Part shown: positions 49,446 to 61,235 of the stretch, piece by piece
Layout of the letters: each line of letters begins with the position of its first letter
Position numbering within the stretch: the stretch's first letter is position 1
From: Cubamyces lactineus
Lineage: Eukaryota; Basidiomycota; Agaricomycetes; Polyporales; Polyporaceae
DNA: 64,000 nucleotides
Reading direction: 5' to 3'
Assembly (NCBI GenBank): GCA_022376465.1
Contig: JACDTU010000002.1
Span: forward strand, 1,426,001-1,490,000
Program-made: the position numbers and the translations under genes
The notes under the pieces: model-generated
Databases searched by the model: none
What the model was told of the DNA's origin: nothing
Seen by the model: only the letters and a program-made list of their open reading frames with translations

Positions 49446-49926
49446 ATGTTCGGAGCATTCAGACCTACGCAGCCGAGCATGATCGGCCTTCTGTGGTGTG
49501 TATCAACGCTGCGACCAAAGTGTTTGAATCTTGACTGGACGAACGTTGCAGGAAGACCCCATGGAAGTTGTCACGCACCCGCAAGGCAAATGTCCGTGCT
49601 CGTCTGAAGCAGGTCGACTCCGTCATCCAGGCGGTCAAGGATAGCGGCGTACAGTGTGCGGCTTTGGTACGTACCCCCGTCGGCTTGGCTGGTGACGGTG
49701 GTATTTATCCCGCCTGCTCAGACGAAGGCCCTCGAGCTTCCGAAGGAGAGCGAGATGCCCCCAAGAGACAAATACACCGTCTTCTCACGACATGCGAAGG
49801 GCTACCGGAAGGGCATCCACAAGGTTCCCAAGTGGACAAGAGTACGTCTTGCCATTTGCACATGTTACATACAGGACACTCATTCCGGTTCAGTTGACCT
49901 TGCGGACGAACCCGAAGGGTTTCTGA
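49446..49926 (+). CDS. MRPL31: Mitochondrial large ribosomal subunit protein mL60
   Basis: A fungal mitochondrial ribosomal protein. Exons 49446-49495, 49552-49666, 49722-49841 and 49894-49926 give 105 residues. The start MFGAFRPTQPSMIGLLWKTPWKLS and then TRKANVRARLKQVD, the middle MPPRDKYTVFSRHAKGYRKGIHKVPKWT and the end LTLRTNPKGF fit the family closely. It is divergent to SF3A1, 282 bases apart. Confidence 0.93.
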
Positions 49927-50066
49927 TTTGTGCCTGCCTGGTTACACTAGATATTCCATTGTATCATACACTCGACTATTATGGAGGCCTGTTACAGACC
50001 TGTAGGTGCCGTAAGGGGACGTGGAGATGGGGGGATGAAGGAGTAATGTGTGGGTACCTAACGCGT

Positions 50067-51206
50067 CTAGAATAATACTAACTGGATTGTCCCCTGCCTC
50101 AAGCCGTTGAGGACTTTCGGCGCACCGAGCACTGTCCTGAAAACCTCGCTCCTGGTCTCCGGAATATCGAGAAGCGTGCGCTTCTTTGCATCCCGGAAGG
50201 AGACGTCAAGAATGATGTGAGTCAACGCAGTCGTCGCAAGAGCATCTTCGTGAAGCATGGCACAATACAGGTGGTATGAGCAGACTTGCAGTAGTGGCAT
50301 ATCGAAGGCACGTACCCGTATCGCACAACAATTTGCCGAGCCGACCGGGCGTTCCAACCGCTGCTGCAATCTTGGTTCTCTTCAAATATGCGACGTGCTC
50401 CTCGAGCTTGAAATGCTTTGCGAACAGCTTGGCAACATCGCCGCCCTTCTCGCCGCGCAGCCGCTTGTCTCTAAGCACCCGAGTAACATCCGCCACCCGG
50501 AGGGCGGCTCCAGCCACATATATGAGGGTCGGTGCTCCATTGGATTTGGGCCTCTGCGACAAGCGTGTATGCAGCTTGGGCAACACTGTTGAGCTGCGGT
50601 AAGTTATACTCCCACCGCGCGTGGACATAGAGCGGCATACCCTTGACGATGAAGTCCACCAATTGGTCCAAACTCCTGGATTCCGTCCATGCAGTGGTGT
50701 CCACTATAGCACTCTCTGTCTAGTCGTCAACACTCAGAACGAACCTGCACCAGGATGATAGCAGTACCCACCCGGAATTTGGGCGTCTGCGAGCTCGATG
50801 CCGGACATTTCATTGAATGTCTTAGCTTGCATGGAGCTCAGGTAGTCTGCGAGCATGACGGGTGGTTGTGCAGCAATAGATGGAGGTTCGACAGGCTCTA
50901 CGGTCTCGGCCAATTTCCGCTTCTTTATCCATAGAGGATGCCGCATACAGTGAGAATTATGGACAGTATCCTGGGACATAGGCTACACACCTTGGCTTTC
51001 CTCTCTTTCTCTTTTGCTCTACGTTTCCGCTTCTTCTCAAGAGCTGCTGCGCTCTGCACCGGGTTGGGTTGCGCCGCACCGGCATCGTCTTCGTCTGCAC
51101 TGAGAAGACCACCAATGTCGTCGGCATTAGGAAGGTCTTCCTCGTCGGAAAGAGCTACCAGGTCGTCAGGGACAAAGTCGTCCTCGAGATCGTCGCCGTG
51201 CTGCAT
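50067..51206 (-). CDS. CMS1: CMS1-like ribosome biogenesis protein
   Basis: A helicase-like nucleolar protein of the Cms1 family, found with the 90S pre-ribosome. Exons 51206-50991, 50922-50772, 50703-50610, 50551-50316 and 50245-50067 give 291 residues. An acidic start (DDLEDDFVPDDLVALSDEED) leads to a basic KKRKRRAKEKERKAK stretch. A RecA-like part shows TLIYVAGAALRVADVTR, IAAAVGTPGRLGKLL and LTHIILDVSFRDAKKRTLLDIPE. The last motif has ILD where DEAD-box helicases have DEAD, so the protein is likely not an active helicase, as in the family. Two joins needed choice among acceptors: gctatag at about 50704 and gcagag at about 50552. It is divergent to the exonuclease gene. Confidence 0.9.
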
Positions 51207-51734
51207 CTTCGTGAGAGGTCGTTATAGGATATTTTCACTGGTTGAACAGCGTGCCACCGCAAGGGTGCCGAGGGGAGCGAGAGGGAGAAGAGATCGGAAG
51301 ATGCTTTATGAAGCTTTGGAGGCTAATTGCGCGAGAGACGGTAATGGCAAACAAGCGCTGGTGCAAGGGTGAGCACAAATTATTTCGCACGTGGAATGCC
51401 GGACCGGGAGCCGTGGGCCAATGAGAGGAAGAGCGTATGGCGGATTGAGAGCGCATCCGAGTCGGGCTGCAAGGGGACCGTGTCCGTCGTCTGCATGCTA
51501 CTCAACGCCCGTCTGCATCACTGCATCATATCCGTATCTTCTGCAACCCACACAGCCCGGACCAACTCTGCTTGGCTTGCAAGATAAGCTGGAAGGTTTG
51601 AGTCGGTGGTCGCCGTCTGTGGCTGCTGGCCATAATCATGTGGGACCCCGAAGACCGCACTGTTCCAGACGGAGGCGGATGTCTGAGAGAGCTTGTTTGA
51701 GCAGCCTGTTTTCTGCTCGAGCTCGCTGTCTGAC
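51207..51734. promoter_or_regulatory. Shared upstream region, CMS1 and ERI-type exonuclease
   Basis: A 528-base divergent region. The exonuclease frame stays open upstream of its chosen ATG to about 51693 but without a better start. No clear promoter box was found. Confidence 0.4.
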
Positions 51735-53166
51735 ATGTCTTGGTCGCTGCCTGCTGCGCTGCGCTCCTTCTCGCCTCTCTTCCAGCACGCAATCCTCCTT
51801 CTCCTCTCCGCCTTATTGGCATACATTCTTATCACCCTCAGGCGGCGTCTACGCTCGTGTGAAGCAGATACAAGTATCGCCGCAGGCGGTTCATCTCCAG
51901 CCGAAGCTTCTTCAGCCACAGTTCCTCCTAGCATACCCAGGACCAAGACCTACGCCAAACCACTGCGGCAGACGACCAGCGACAACCCTTCAGATCCACA
52001 GCGCGACATGATTAAACGCGCCAAACAACCATACGACGCGTTTCTCGTCCTCGATGTCGAAGCCACCTGCGTGGCGGGCGCAGGATTTGACTACCCCAAT
52101 GAGATTATCGTGCGTATCCACTCCCATGATACCTTCGCGCACGATATCAACGAGCTCGCGTGCATCCCATGCAGGAATGGCCCGTGTGCCTCTTGCGCTG
52201 GAAAGACAAGGACTACAAAGGCAAAGCGCGAGAGCTCGAGGTCGTCGATGAGTTCCGCAGCTTCGTCCGGCCCACATGGCGTCCCCAGCTCTCCTCGTTC
52301 TGTAGCGCCCTAACAGGCATCACCCAGGTTTGTCCCTGTCTCGCAGCTCCCAGGCTGGGGCCGCCGTGCTAATCATGGGGCGTACTCGTGTGACTCGCGC
52401 ATGCGCATGCAGGATCAGGTCGACAGCGCACCCTCCTTCCCCGAGGTCCTTGACGAGTTCAGGAAGTTCCTCGAGAAACATGAGCTGATCGACCCAGAGA
52501 CGGGGCGACGTCTCATCCGCTTCTGCTTCTGCAGCGACGGCCCGTACGACATTCGGGACTTCGTGGTCAAGCAATGCTTCATCTCCAAGGCAGGTCAGCT
52601 GTATGCGTGAGCGCGACGCCCACTGACCCGTGGTCGACCACTGCAGATCCCTGTTCCCACCTGGCTCACCTGGGACGTCATGGACGTCCGGCGAGTGGTG
52701 GGCGAATGTCACGCGTTCACCTCAGTTACCGTCGACAGAGATGCACAACGTCGACCCGTAAGGCCGCCCGCTCGCGCCATAGCACACCACAATGAACGTA
52801 GCTGACCCCTTCTATCTATGATCCGCTCAGGCCGGCGCGTTCCCGCTTCCCCGACGCGTAACGCTCTCCATCCCGCGCCAACTGCACGCCCTGGGGCTAG
52901 AGCCCTTCGAGGGGCGGCAGCACAGCGGAATCGACGTGAGTGCGCTTCCTTCTTCCATGCGGCCCTGGCGCGCATCTACCGTTATCCTCGGAGCATCTCA
53001 CCTAACTTTGAGAATGGGTCCGCAGGACACACGCAACATCGCCCGGCTCGTCATCGAGCTCGCGCGGCGCGGCTGGAAGCTCGAGCCCAACACCCCTATC
53101 AACCCGAACCGCCGGTGGCCCTGGATGGGCAAGCGGGGAAAGGTGCTCGAGGAGTACTATCCTTAG
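51735..53166 (+). CDS. ERI1-like DEDDh 3'-5' exonuclease, membrane-anchored
   Basis: A DEDDh-type exonuclease of the ERI1/ERI3 group, which trims small RNAs or rRNA 3' ends. Exons 51735-52109, 52175-52327, 52413-52589, 52647-52757, 52831-52935 and 53026-53166 give 353 residues. An N-terminal membrane segment (FQHAILLLLSALLAYILITL) comes first, unusual for ERI proteins. The catalytic motifs follow: FLVLDVEATC (Asp107, Glu109), IEWPVCLL, CSDGPYDIRDFV and HSGIDDTRNIARL, holding the DEDDh residues. The third intron (52590-52646) appears to start with GC: only AAG|gcaggt keeps the frame into IPVPTWLTWDV. It is divergent to CMS1. Confidence 0.88.
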
Positions 53167-53862
53167 CCAGCGCGTGCGCACTCACGCATCACATTCCGTA
53201 TGTTTTTCCTCCACCTCCGTTCCGTTTGGGGCTTGGGTCAGCAGAGGCGCTCTCCCTGTCGTACTATACGTGGTTCTATCGTGTTCTCTTTCGATGTGGT
53301 CTGTTTCCCCGGATGTTGTATGATTACAGTGTATACCGATATAACTCGATGTGGGCCGCCAAGCCCTTCTCTCCGTTCGTCCTGGTGGTTGTGTGCCATG
53401 GTCGTGGGCCCGTCCCACACCGCCTGTCCCATACTTGGCGCCGGCTCTGGCAAGGCCCGCTTCCGGCGTGAGACGGGGTAGACATACGAGGACGGACCCG
53501 CCGCCTTCTCCAAGCACCCCAGAAAATTACCGCAGTGGAAGGCGCGGCCGCGCGATCTTGTCGTGGTGTGCTCCGAGAGCTTGTGCGTCGGGCCTTCTAG
53601 CATGCGACTTCGAGGCTTCGACCCATCTCCCACCACCTTGGGTAAACTCTTCTCGTTCCGGACGCTTGAGTGTGAACGTGGAGAATAAGGAAAATTCTAT
53701 TTTGGAGGTGCGCGGACGAGAAGGAATGATACAAAGCTAGCGTATGCATTGTGATATGTACAGTGAGGGTGAGAGTAAGTGTAACGGCGCGTCCAATGCC
53801 AGAATCGTTCTCGCCGCCTATTATAGTAGAGGTGACGCCCAGCGTAGCCAACCGTCGGACGT
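53167..53862. other. Convergent 3' region
   Basis: The exonuclease and the TmpA-like gene both end towards this 696-base stretch. Open frames on both strands show no recognisable protein. Confidence 0.45.
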
Positions 53863-56267
53863 TTACTGTGAGAGAGAAAGTCAGCCCCTGTGCGCGGCAT
53901 CCCAGAAGCCGCGGCATGACTCACGAAGTCCCAGAGGGTACCGAAGCATGGGATTCCGTATTCCTTGCATCCCTGTGGTGCGGACACGCAGTCAATATCC
54001 AGGACGCACGCAGGGTCCCCAGAAATCACAGAGCGCGAACTCACCTCCATCATCTCCGAGTTGCCAATGTAGTTAGAGGTGATGAACACGACTATGACAG
54101 GAAAACGATCAGCCACTGCGGCGGAAGGGGAGTGCGCGCATGAGAGCGGGAGGGCGTCGCGTACCTTCAGCGTTCCAGGACTTGTATACGTCGCGGAGGA
54201 GCTTCATCGTGTCGGGACGTCCGCCGCGTACCTTGCTGTCCCATAGGATGAGACGTTCAGGCTCGATGTGCCGGTGGATGAGGCCGCTAATTGTCGGGCC
54301 GAACGTCTTCTCCTGGTCGGAGCCTGCGTGTGCACAAGTCTAATCTCAGCCGTCTACGCGCCGCAGCCGAAGGAGAGCTTCCACGCACCGATCCAGATCA
54401 GGAACCTAAAATGAGGCAGGCGCAAATAGCATGTCAGCGCTTCTGGTATGCGGAGGCTGAAGAGACACAGATTGCAAGCGAGGCGAAGATACGAACCAGT
54501 ACGGAGATTGGATACATGTTGAGAGCGCGGCGCCGATGCCCGTCCCGGTGCAGATGCGGATGCCACGTTTGTACAGGGTGGACGTGTTGGACACGCCTGC
54601 GAACTGATCAGAGTCCGAGTCAGTCACGAGCTGTGCAGTGTCTACTGGCGTGAGGAGCGCACCTTCAGCTCACGCGTCCAGAGGGTGCGAGGAGGGTCGT
54701 TGACGAGGCTGCGTGTGAAGTCGCCTGCAGGAAATAGACAGTTTGTTAGCGGGCCGTGGAGTGAGAGTGCTACGCGTGGCCACAGACCTTGCACTCCGCA
54801 GATCATGTAGTGGTACTTGGCGTGGGGTCCCTCCCTGTGGGTCGCGCGAGGCGGGTGAGTACCCACTATTCCTCACAGTGGGAACGAGGGGACGTACGAG
54901 ATGATACCAAATGCGTGGTACTCCTTCACAGCGCTTCGGCTAATGCGCCCGAGCAAACCCTGCTGCATCCCACGCCGGAAGCGGACAATGGCGACCTTAG
55001 GTGAGGGCTGTCGGTTGGCGAGCGAGTCAGCATCGACGGACCCTGAGAAGTGGTGTCGGCAGGATGCGTACCAGCTCGATGTCCACGGGGACCTCCCGTG
55101 TGCAAATCCAGGGGAGTACAATCCAGGTGGTCATGCCCATGACATACCAGAAGTCTTGCTGACGGACGAGATGGCGGCCATCTGGTACCCAGGACCTGGT
55201 CGTGGGGTTGTAGATGTCTCCCATGATGGTGAACGCCCCTATGGATAGCTTCTCAGCACATCGTATCTGTAAGCAATGACATATGCACCTACAGGTGAGG
55301 AACAGCGCAGTCCATCCCACAAACCGGTGGTGGCGCTCGAAAACGCTGCAGGCAAGGAGTTAGGTGACTGATGATGACTAGCCAGTGGAAACCACCTGGA
55401 CGTACTTGTGGTGCGTGTTCCGTACCCACGGGAACGCGGCAACGGCTGTCACGATAACGGCCACATTCGTGAAGATGCCAACAATGAGGATAGCATTGTT
55501 CTCGTTGATATGGTTGCGCCATGTGTTAACGACCTTCAACGTCAACCAGATAATACCGGAGACGGCGCATCCTGTATGTATGCCACCCAGGTGCTGCAAA
55601 GAAGCGCAGTAAGCAAGGCTTTGCTTGCACATATATGGCCCGCAGCTCGACTTACCTGCAGCACAGAGGTACATCCTAGGCGCCACCAGAGCGGAGGCCA
55701 CTGATTACGGGATTTAGCGGAGGGACCGGTCTGAGATCCAGTCGAACATACCTTAGCGAAGAGTGTGTTGACAAGCCAGTACAGGATACGACCGAAGATC
55801 TCGTTGCGGACGAGGATTGAGACGTTGAAGTTCGCCACTGCGAACGCGCCCGCGAATTTGACCGCGTATGGCCAGTGCCCCGAAACGGCGAAACCGAACA
55901 TGATCATATTGATAGAGAAGGCGATCGTAAAGAGTTTCCTGCGATGATACCAGTGAGTACGAGTGCGTCTCTAGTGTGGGATCAGTCCAACATACCGATA
56001 GGTATTGTACCATAGCTTGGCGATGATGACTTTGGAGGTCTTCTTCTTGGGCGCGCCTTTCTGCAGAGCGTAGGGATCTCGCTTTACCTGAGGTTGCTGA
56101 AAGGCTGCAACATCTTTCTTCTCGTTGACGAAGATATCCTTCTTCTCGTCCGCTGGGTAGGTGAGCGCCTTCTTCTCGACGGGGTACACGATGACCTTCT
56201 CGCTGACGCCTTTCTCGGCATCGTCGTAGGCGGGAGCAGCTCCTCTCGGGCTGAGTTCTGACGACAT
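53863..56267 (-). CDS. TmpA-like membrane oxidoreductase
   Basis: A membrane protein of the TmpA / NRPS-like adjacent family: a ferric-reductase-like membrane half and a cytosolic half that resembles an NAD(P)-binding domain. Exons 56267-55996, 55938-55752, 55700-55656, 55593-55406, 55345-55072, 55007-54898, 54834-54788, 54724-54663, 54603-54497, 54405-54389, 54323-54165, 54091-54045, 53972-53925 and 53865-53863 give 521 residues. A Lys/Asp-rich cytosolic start is followed by about five membrane segments with HLGGIHTGCAVSG and HHRFVGWTAL, where the His could bind haem. Then KVAIVRFRRGMQQGLLGRIS, EGPHAKYHYMICGVQGDFTR, ICTGTGIGAAL and VVFITSNYIGN follow, ending GTLWDF. The stop TAA comes directly after the last acceptor. 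Substrate unknown; TmpA has a role in conidiation signalling in Aspergillus. Confidence 0.85.
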
Positions 56268-58216
56268 CAGAGCAGCGTGGGGTCGGCGTCCAAGGAAGGG
56301 TAGCTGCGTCGGTATATGAGACCGCTACGCGGACGGGAGGGGAGGTTCACCCCTCCGATAAAAGTCCACCCGGCCTTTATCCTCAGCGCAAGCGCGAAGC
56401 AGGCACGGAGTGTGAGATCGTACACGCCCATCTTGGGCGCCCTCGTAGGGAAGGAAGAGCGAAGAAAGGTAGGCCGGCAGATCACACCTCGTACCCGGAC
56501 AGGATGATTGTCACAGGCCCATTCAAGGTGGCTAACACAGCTCCGCGGTGTGAATGGGTGAATTGGCACTCCCACAGCTCCCGAAAATTCCACGGGCGAA
56601 TGAGAAGCCCGGCTGTCAATAAACCTCGGCACGGAGGTGGAGGGTTGCATGACCTCAGTGCCATTCACTGCGTCCACCGACGTCGACATCCACGCAGATC
56701 TGACAAACGTCGACGTCGGTGCCTGCCTTATTTCGTGATTAGAGCAGATGCGCCCGTGATATTGATGTCAATGGCTTACGAGTCGTCGCAGCAACCTTTC
56801 TTGCACGTTGCTACGGGCGTTACAATAGCCTGCTGGCGCCCGCGAACGAACCAACGACATGTTGCGCTTCACCGGATTTGGGTCCCTGTTATTCCCACTG
56901 TGAGTACGGCGCAACGTGGTGAGATTGCAGTCTTGTCTACCTCTTACGGCAGGCGCGTGCACGACCGGAGCCGCCAATGCGTGTTGGCAAAGGTTCCCCA
57001 GATAACGGACGACTTGCCAGGCCAGGTACTCCCGCCGTCCTGGGTCGTGTACCGATACCGCGCCCAAGGTGCGAACAGATGTAGACCGATATTCACACAT
57101 CTTGCGGGGCGCGGTGGGCGGCCTGCGCGCAGAGAGCCGTGCGCTCCCATACCGATCTGGTGGTGCGGCGCATTTCAGGCCAGTTCTCGCCGGATATTCG
57201 GTATGCCTTGCTGGTGCCGTTCCGAGCCCAGAGATTAGAGTCGTCGAGGGTCACACCGGGCGTGCTTCGCCGGAGATGACTGGGTGCTGTGTTGACAGCC
57301 TGGAAAACGGGCGGAGGGATAGACCTAGCATGCTACAAAACTTGCAGGTGCCTCAAAACTCTACTGAACGTTTGGAGGGGATAGAGCGTACGCATGGTAG
57401 GAAGTAAAGGTATGAGCGTCGCTGTCACGCTGACTGCCGAGCCTATGCCAAGCTGTGCTGTCGTTGGCGCCAGGTGACGCTCGTCCGGAATAATAACAGG
57501 CACGCTATCATCCATTGAACGCCCAGCGAGAATAATCATCGGATGCTAGACGTACACAAGACATAATGTTCGACGAGTCGAGACTTAAGACAAAGTCGAG
57601 ACGAGGCTCGAATAAGCCTGTTCGCACTGTGCGATTGTGCACCAGTCCACATGAACCACCGCGGTTGCAATGTCGCGACCGGTAAGATGATAAGAGAAAT
57701 TGCGCGGGCTCTGTCAAAGAATGGCAGATGGCCGACTTGAGCGGATATGGCACTGAGCAACAGATGTCCGGACGTCTGCCAGCTCATGCGCCACCAGAAT
57801 CGCGAAGTTTTCAGGACAGAACCGTGCTCACTTCGGAGAACATGCAGGAGGCAAACTCATATGCGAGGCGGCATCGAACGCAGACCGCTTGGAAGACCGG
57901 TATCTGCCCTGAACCCAAACGACTGGGAGCATGCGCCGGTTCCGACATCCAAGGAGGCAACAGATTGGGATTGTGGTAGACGAGGCACGATGCCACTGGC
58001 ACACAGCCGCCTTCCCAGACTACTCTCTTCATGGGAAGCTAATACTCTGAAGCGCAATAGGAAATTTTCGCATCACTAGGATGAGTCATGTTGTACAACA
58101 GTTGTATCAGTAGTACAGCGCATTGACAGAGAACATACTGGAGCATAGTGACTGTGGATGTATAAAGATAAGTCATCAGAGTGGCGGGTATCAACGTGGG
58201 CTGGTAGTAAGAAAAA
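56268..58216. other. Intergenic stretch of 1.9 kb
   Basis: The left part is the promoter region of the TmpA-like gene, the right part the 3' flank of NDC80. A + frame at 56504-57238 is open for 244 codons but has no domain, an odd composition and poor fit to the codon use of nearby genes. No gene is called. Confidence 0.4.
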
Positions 58217-60946
58217 CTAGTTCGCTTCTGCGAACTCTCTGAGATACTGCAGCTGCTTTGACACTTCGTCCTTGAACGCAACAATATCGCTGCTGTTCTT
58301 GATTACAGCGCGTACTGTGTCTTCCTTGAGCCGGTTGAGTTTCTCCACCTGTTCTCGGTATCTGGCGGTAACGAGTGTCAGCTAGGTCCGTTCTCACCGT
58401 ATCATCGTGAAGTGGATAATGGTATAGAAAAAATGTCAGAGTACGTACGCAATCTGCAACGCTTGCAGGCGTGACTTCACGCCAACGCCGTTAGCCATTG
58501 CTGCGGTCCGTGCAGCGGCTAAATCGCGTTCAAGGCGAGACGCCTCGGCGTTGCTGACGAGAGCTTCTTGCTGGGCGGCCTGAGTGCGAGGAACCGAACA
58601 GAGGCGACCGTCAATCATTTGTCGAGACGTTTTGACGTCGTGTAGTATGGATAACGTACCTCACGTAACTCGTCTGCTTGGTCGCTCAGCGCATTCGTCT
58701 TGTTCATGACCTCGAGGACCTCCTCTTCGATGGTTTCGCATTCTAAGTTGAGTTGGTCAAGTTCGTCGTCGACGCGGATGCGTTCGCTCTCGACGTCTGC
58801 GTGTGCCGTGCGTTTCATCTCGGTGATGCGGCTCAGCGTAGGCTTGACCACCTTCCGAATGTCTGCACCACTCAGCAAACCCTGTGGATTCGCAGCGGCG
58901 GAGTGCAAGTCTATCGTCAAGTCAATATCCTCAAGCGGTGGAGGCAGAGGAGGGAAGAGCCCGAGGGTGGACAGCAGGGAGGTGTACTGGTCGAGGGCCT
59001 CTTCTGCGTCAGAGACCTTGCGCGTCAAGGAGACTTCTAGCCGAACAACAACTTGAGACGTCTCGGCAATCTTGTGCTTGAGCGACTCCACTTCACGCGT
59101 GAGGCTTTCGTGCTCGGTATTCATGCGAAGAACCTCCTCTGGCGAGAGGTTCTGGACCTTCACGATGTCAGAGAGCCGCTGCTCCTCCGCACGCATCTTC
59201 TCGAGGTTAGCGACTGCGGGGTAGAAGTTCGGTAAGAGGTCAAGAGATGGGGAAATAGGCTACCGACGATTGTATTCGAGCTCGGTCTTCTCGTCTTGCA
59301 CGAGGCGCGTCCATTTCTGCTTTCGTTCTTCGAAACGCCGTAAGATCTCCTCAAACTTGAGCTTATCTCTCCGGAGCGAGCCGTTGTCCTTCTTGAGCTC
59401 CTCGAATGGAGGCTATATCCGGTGTTAGAAGTACCCGACGTTTGAATGGAGTATTCATACTGACCGCGGACTTCTTGAGCTGCTCCCACTCCGCATGAAT
59501 CTCCTTCAGCCTTTCTCGAAGTTGCTCCAAATCCGTGAATACTTGTGCATCCTTCCTCGCTGCGAACCAGATTAGCGTGGGCTATCGAGGACAACTAAGC
59601 CCCATACCATAACGCTCTTCGAGCATCTTCTCCTCTTCAGGAAAGACGTCTTGCCCCTGGAGGAACACCTCGTAGGCACGTGAATTGTGATCGAAAGCCA
59701 GAGCCAAGTGATGGTGGATATCGTTAAATTCCTCGGGTATCAGGGCGGGGTCCTGTAGTGTTGGATGACCACTGTCCATGTAATGTTCGCGGGCCTGACG
59801 TTGCATCAGTTCACGCTTTGTCCAGTCTGCCAGGACCACGACTTACTCTGCCTAATTCTACAAGCCAATGGAGCATGCCCAGCAACGCTGGCCACGAGTG
59901 CATAGCTGCCGGTGTTGGCAACCACTTGATGTCAATCTGGCCCAAGTACGGATACTTCATGGCCTTCAAGGCCTGCATGAACGACTCTTCGAAACGTTGC
60001 TCAGGTTTGAACGGCCATAAAGGGTCGAAATACAGGATGAGATGTTGGAAGACAGCGCGGAAGTCCTTGCCAGTGATGTTCTGCAACATCTGCGGCGCAA
60101 CCTCAAATCCCGTACTGATTAGGAATGTCGCAACGTCTTGCCTCATTTTGGCCTGGAAAGATTTGTCGCGTAACGGTCGTGTGTCCTTTGCGTATGTTTG
60201 ACTTGACGGAGGTGCCGAACCTTGGCTACCGCCTTGCCACATGGAACCTCTCCGGTTATTACTGGAAGAGAAGTGCGTCCCATGTCAGTGAAAGTCCTGT
60301 TTGCTACCGGTCGCCTCAGCCCTGAAAAAATGGCAGTGAATGACCATATGGTCAAAAGCAAAATTCGTCATCCAAGTTGCCCAGATGTGTTCTGGATTCA
60401 CCTATTTGAAGGAGCAGTCGAACTGCAAAAGAGCCCGGGTCGAGACAGAGAAATGACGACATGAAGGAAGCACGATAGTGATGATAGACCTCTCCGACAT
60501 TTAGCCATTTTACCGAGCTGTTCAGATCGGCTCAATCGAAGCTGTCACGCCTTCCCTGAAATCTCCGGCATCCTATGTCCAATATGTTGGAGTTCGTCTC
60601 GTGCGCCCTTTCTCCACAGCCATAGGCACATTGAGAGAGAAGGGGGTGCAAAGCGAACCTTACATCGACTGTAAAGCGCTTACCTTCGCATAGGCGTACG
60701 CCCATAATTCTGTGGCTTGCTCGCGCTCTGGAGAAGCGGGTTCACGTTCTGCGAGCGCATGAGGGACTGTCTTGGATTTGTCCCGGGGGGTATCGGGTAT
60801 GGTGCTCGCATAGCGGGCCCCGCGAGAGACATTCGTCCATGGCCATGAGTGCTCTTCTTGACCGTAGAGGGAACTGGGAGATTTGAACGCGCGTTGCCAT
60901 ATGGGTCGCCATGTGGCTGCATAGTTGATCGCCGACCATATTCCAT
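58217..60946 (-). CDS. NDC80: Kinetochore protein NDC80
   Basis: The microtubule-binding subunit of the Ndc80 complex at outer kinetochores. Exons 60946-60684, 60261-59847, 59794-59608, 59559-59465, 59412-59268, 59213-58660, 58579-58449 and 58361-58217 give 644 residues. An unstructured basic tail (STVKKSTHGHGRMSLAG) comes first, then the calponin-homology head with DPLWPFKPEQRFEESFMQALKAMKYPY and WPALLGMLHWLVELGR, then a long coiled coil (HESLTREVESLKHKIAE, LEDIDLTIDLHSAAANPQG, RLKEDTVRAVIKNSSDIVAF). The first intron (60262-60683) is 422 bases, far longer than the others. At the 59268 donor, gtcggt keeps the frame while gtagcc four bases on does not. Two ACGCGT boxes lie 102-123 bases upstream. 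It is divergent to MOG1. Confidence 0.95.
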
Positions 60947-61047
60947 CTGGGCCAGGGGGTACGGTGCCGGGCAGGGAGAGAGAGGAGAGGGCAGCGCCGG
61001 TAGTGGTGGTGGAAAGCAACCAGGATATCGGAGGCGCGGGAGGCGAG

Positions 61048-61053
61048 ACGCGT
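61048..61053. promoter_or_regulatory. MCB-like box ACGCGT (NDC80/MOG1, first)
   Basis: ACGCGT 102 bases before the NDC80 start, in the 289-base region shared with MOG1. Confidence 0.45.
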
Positions 61054-61063
61054 CTGTTGTTCA

Positions 61064-61069
61064 ACGCGT
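61064..61069. promoter_or_regulatory. MCB-like box ACGCGT (NDC80/MOG1, second)
   Basis: A second ACGCGT 16 bases from the first. The paired layout resembles the one upstream of POLD2. Confidence 0.45.
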
Positions 61070-61235
61070 CGGTCACGAGCACGTGCCCGTGCCCGTGCTG
61101 GTCCTCCGCTCCGAGACTCCGAGCCTCTGCGTCCGTAGAATCAACTCGTCGCCGATGTTTACTCTCTGCACAAACCTAGCTTGCTTTCCGCTACTTCTCC
61201 GTGCTTGCTACCGTCAACACCGCTAGCCGCATACA

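Noticed and set aside
56504..57238. Open frame of 244 codons on the + strand
   Set aside because: No recognisable domain and unusual codon use; no promoter or intron support.
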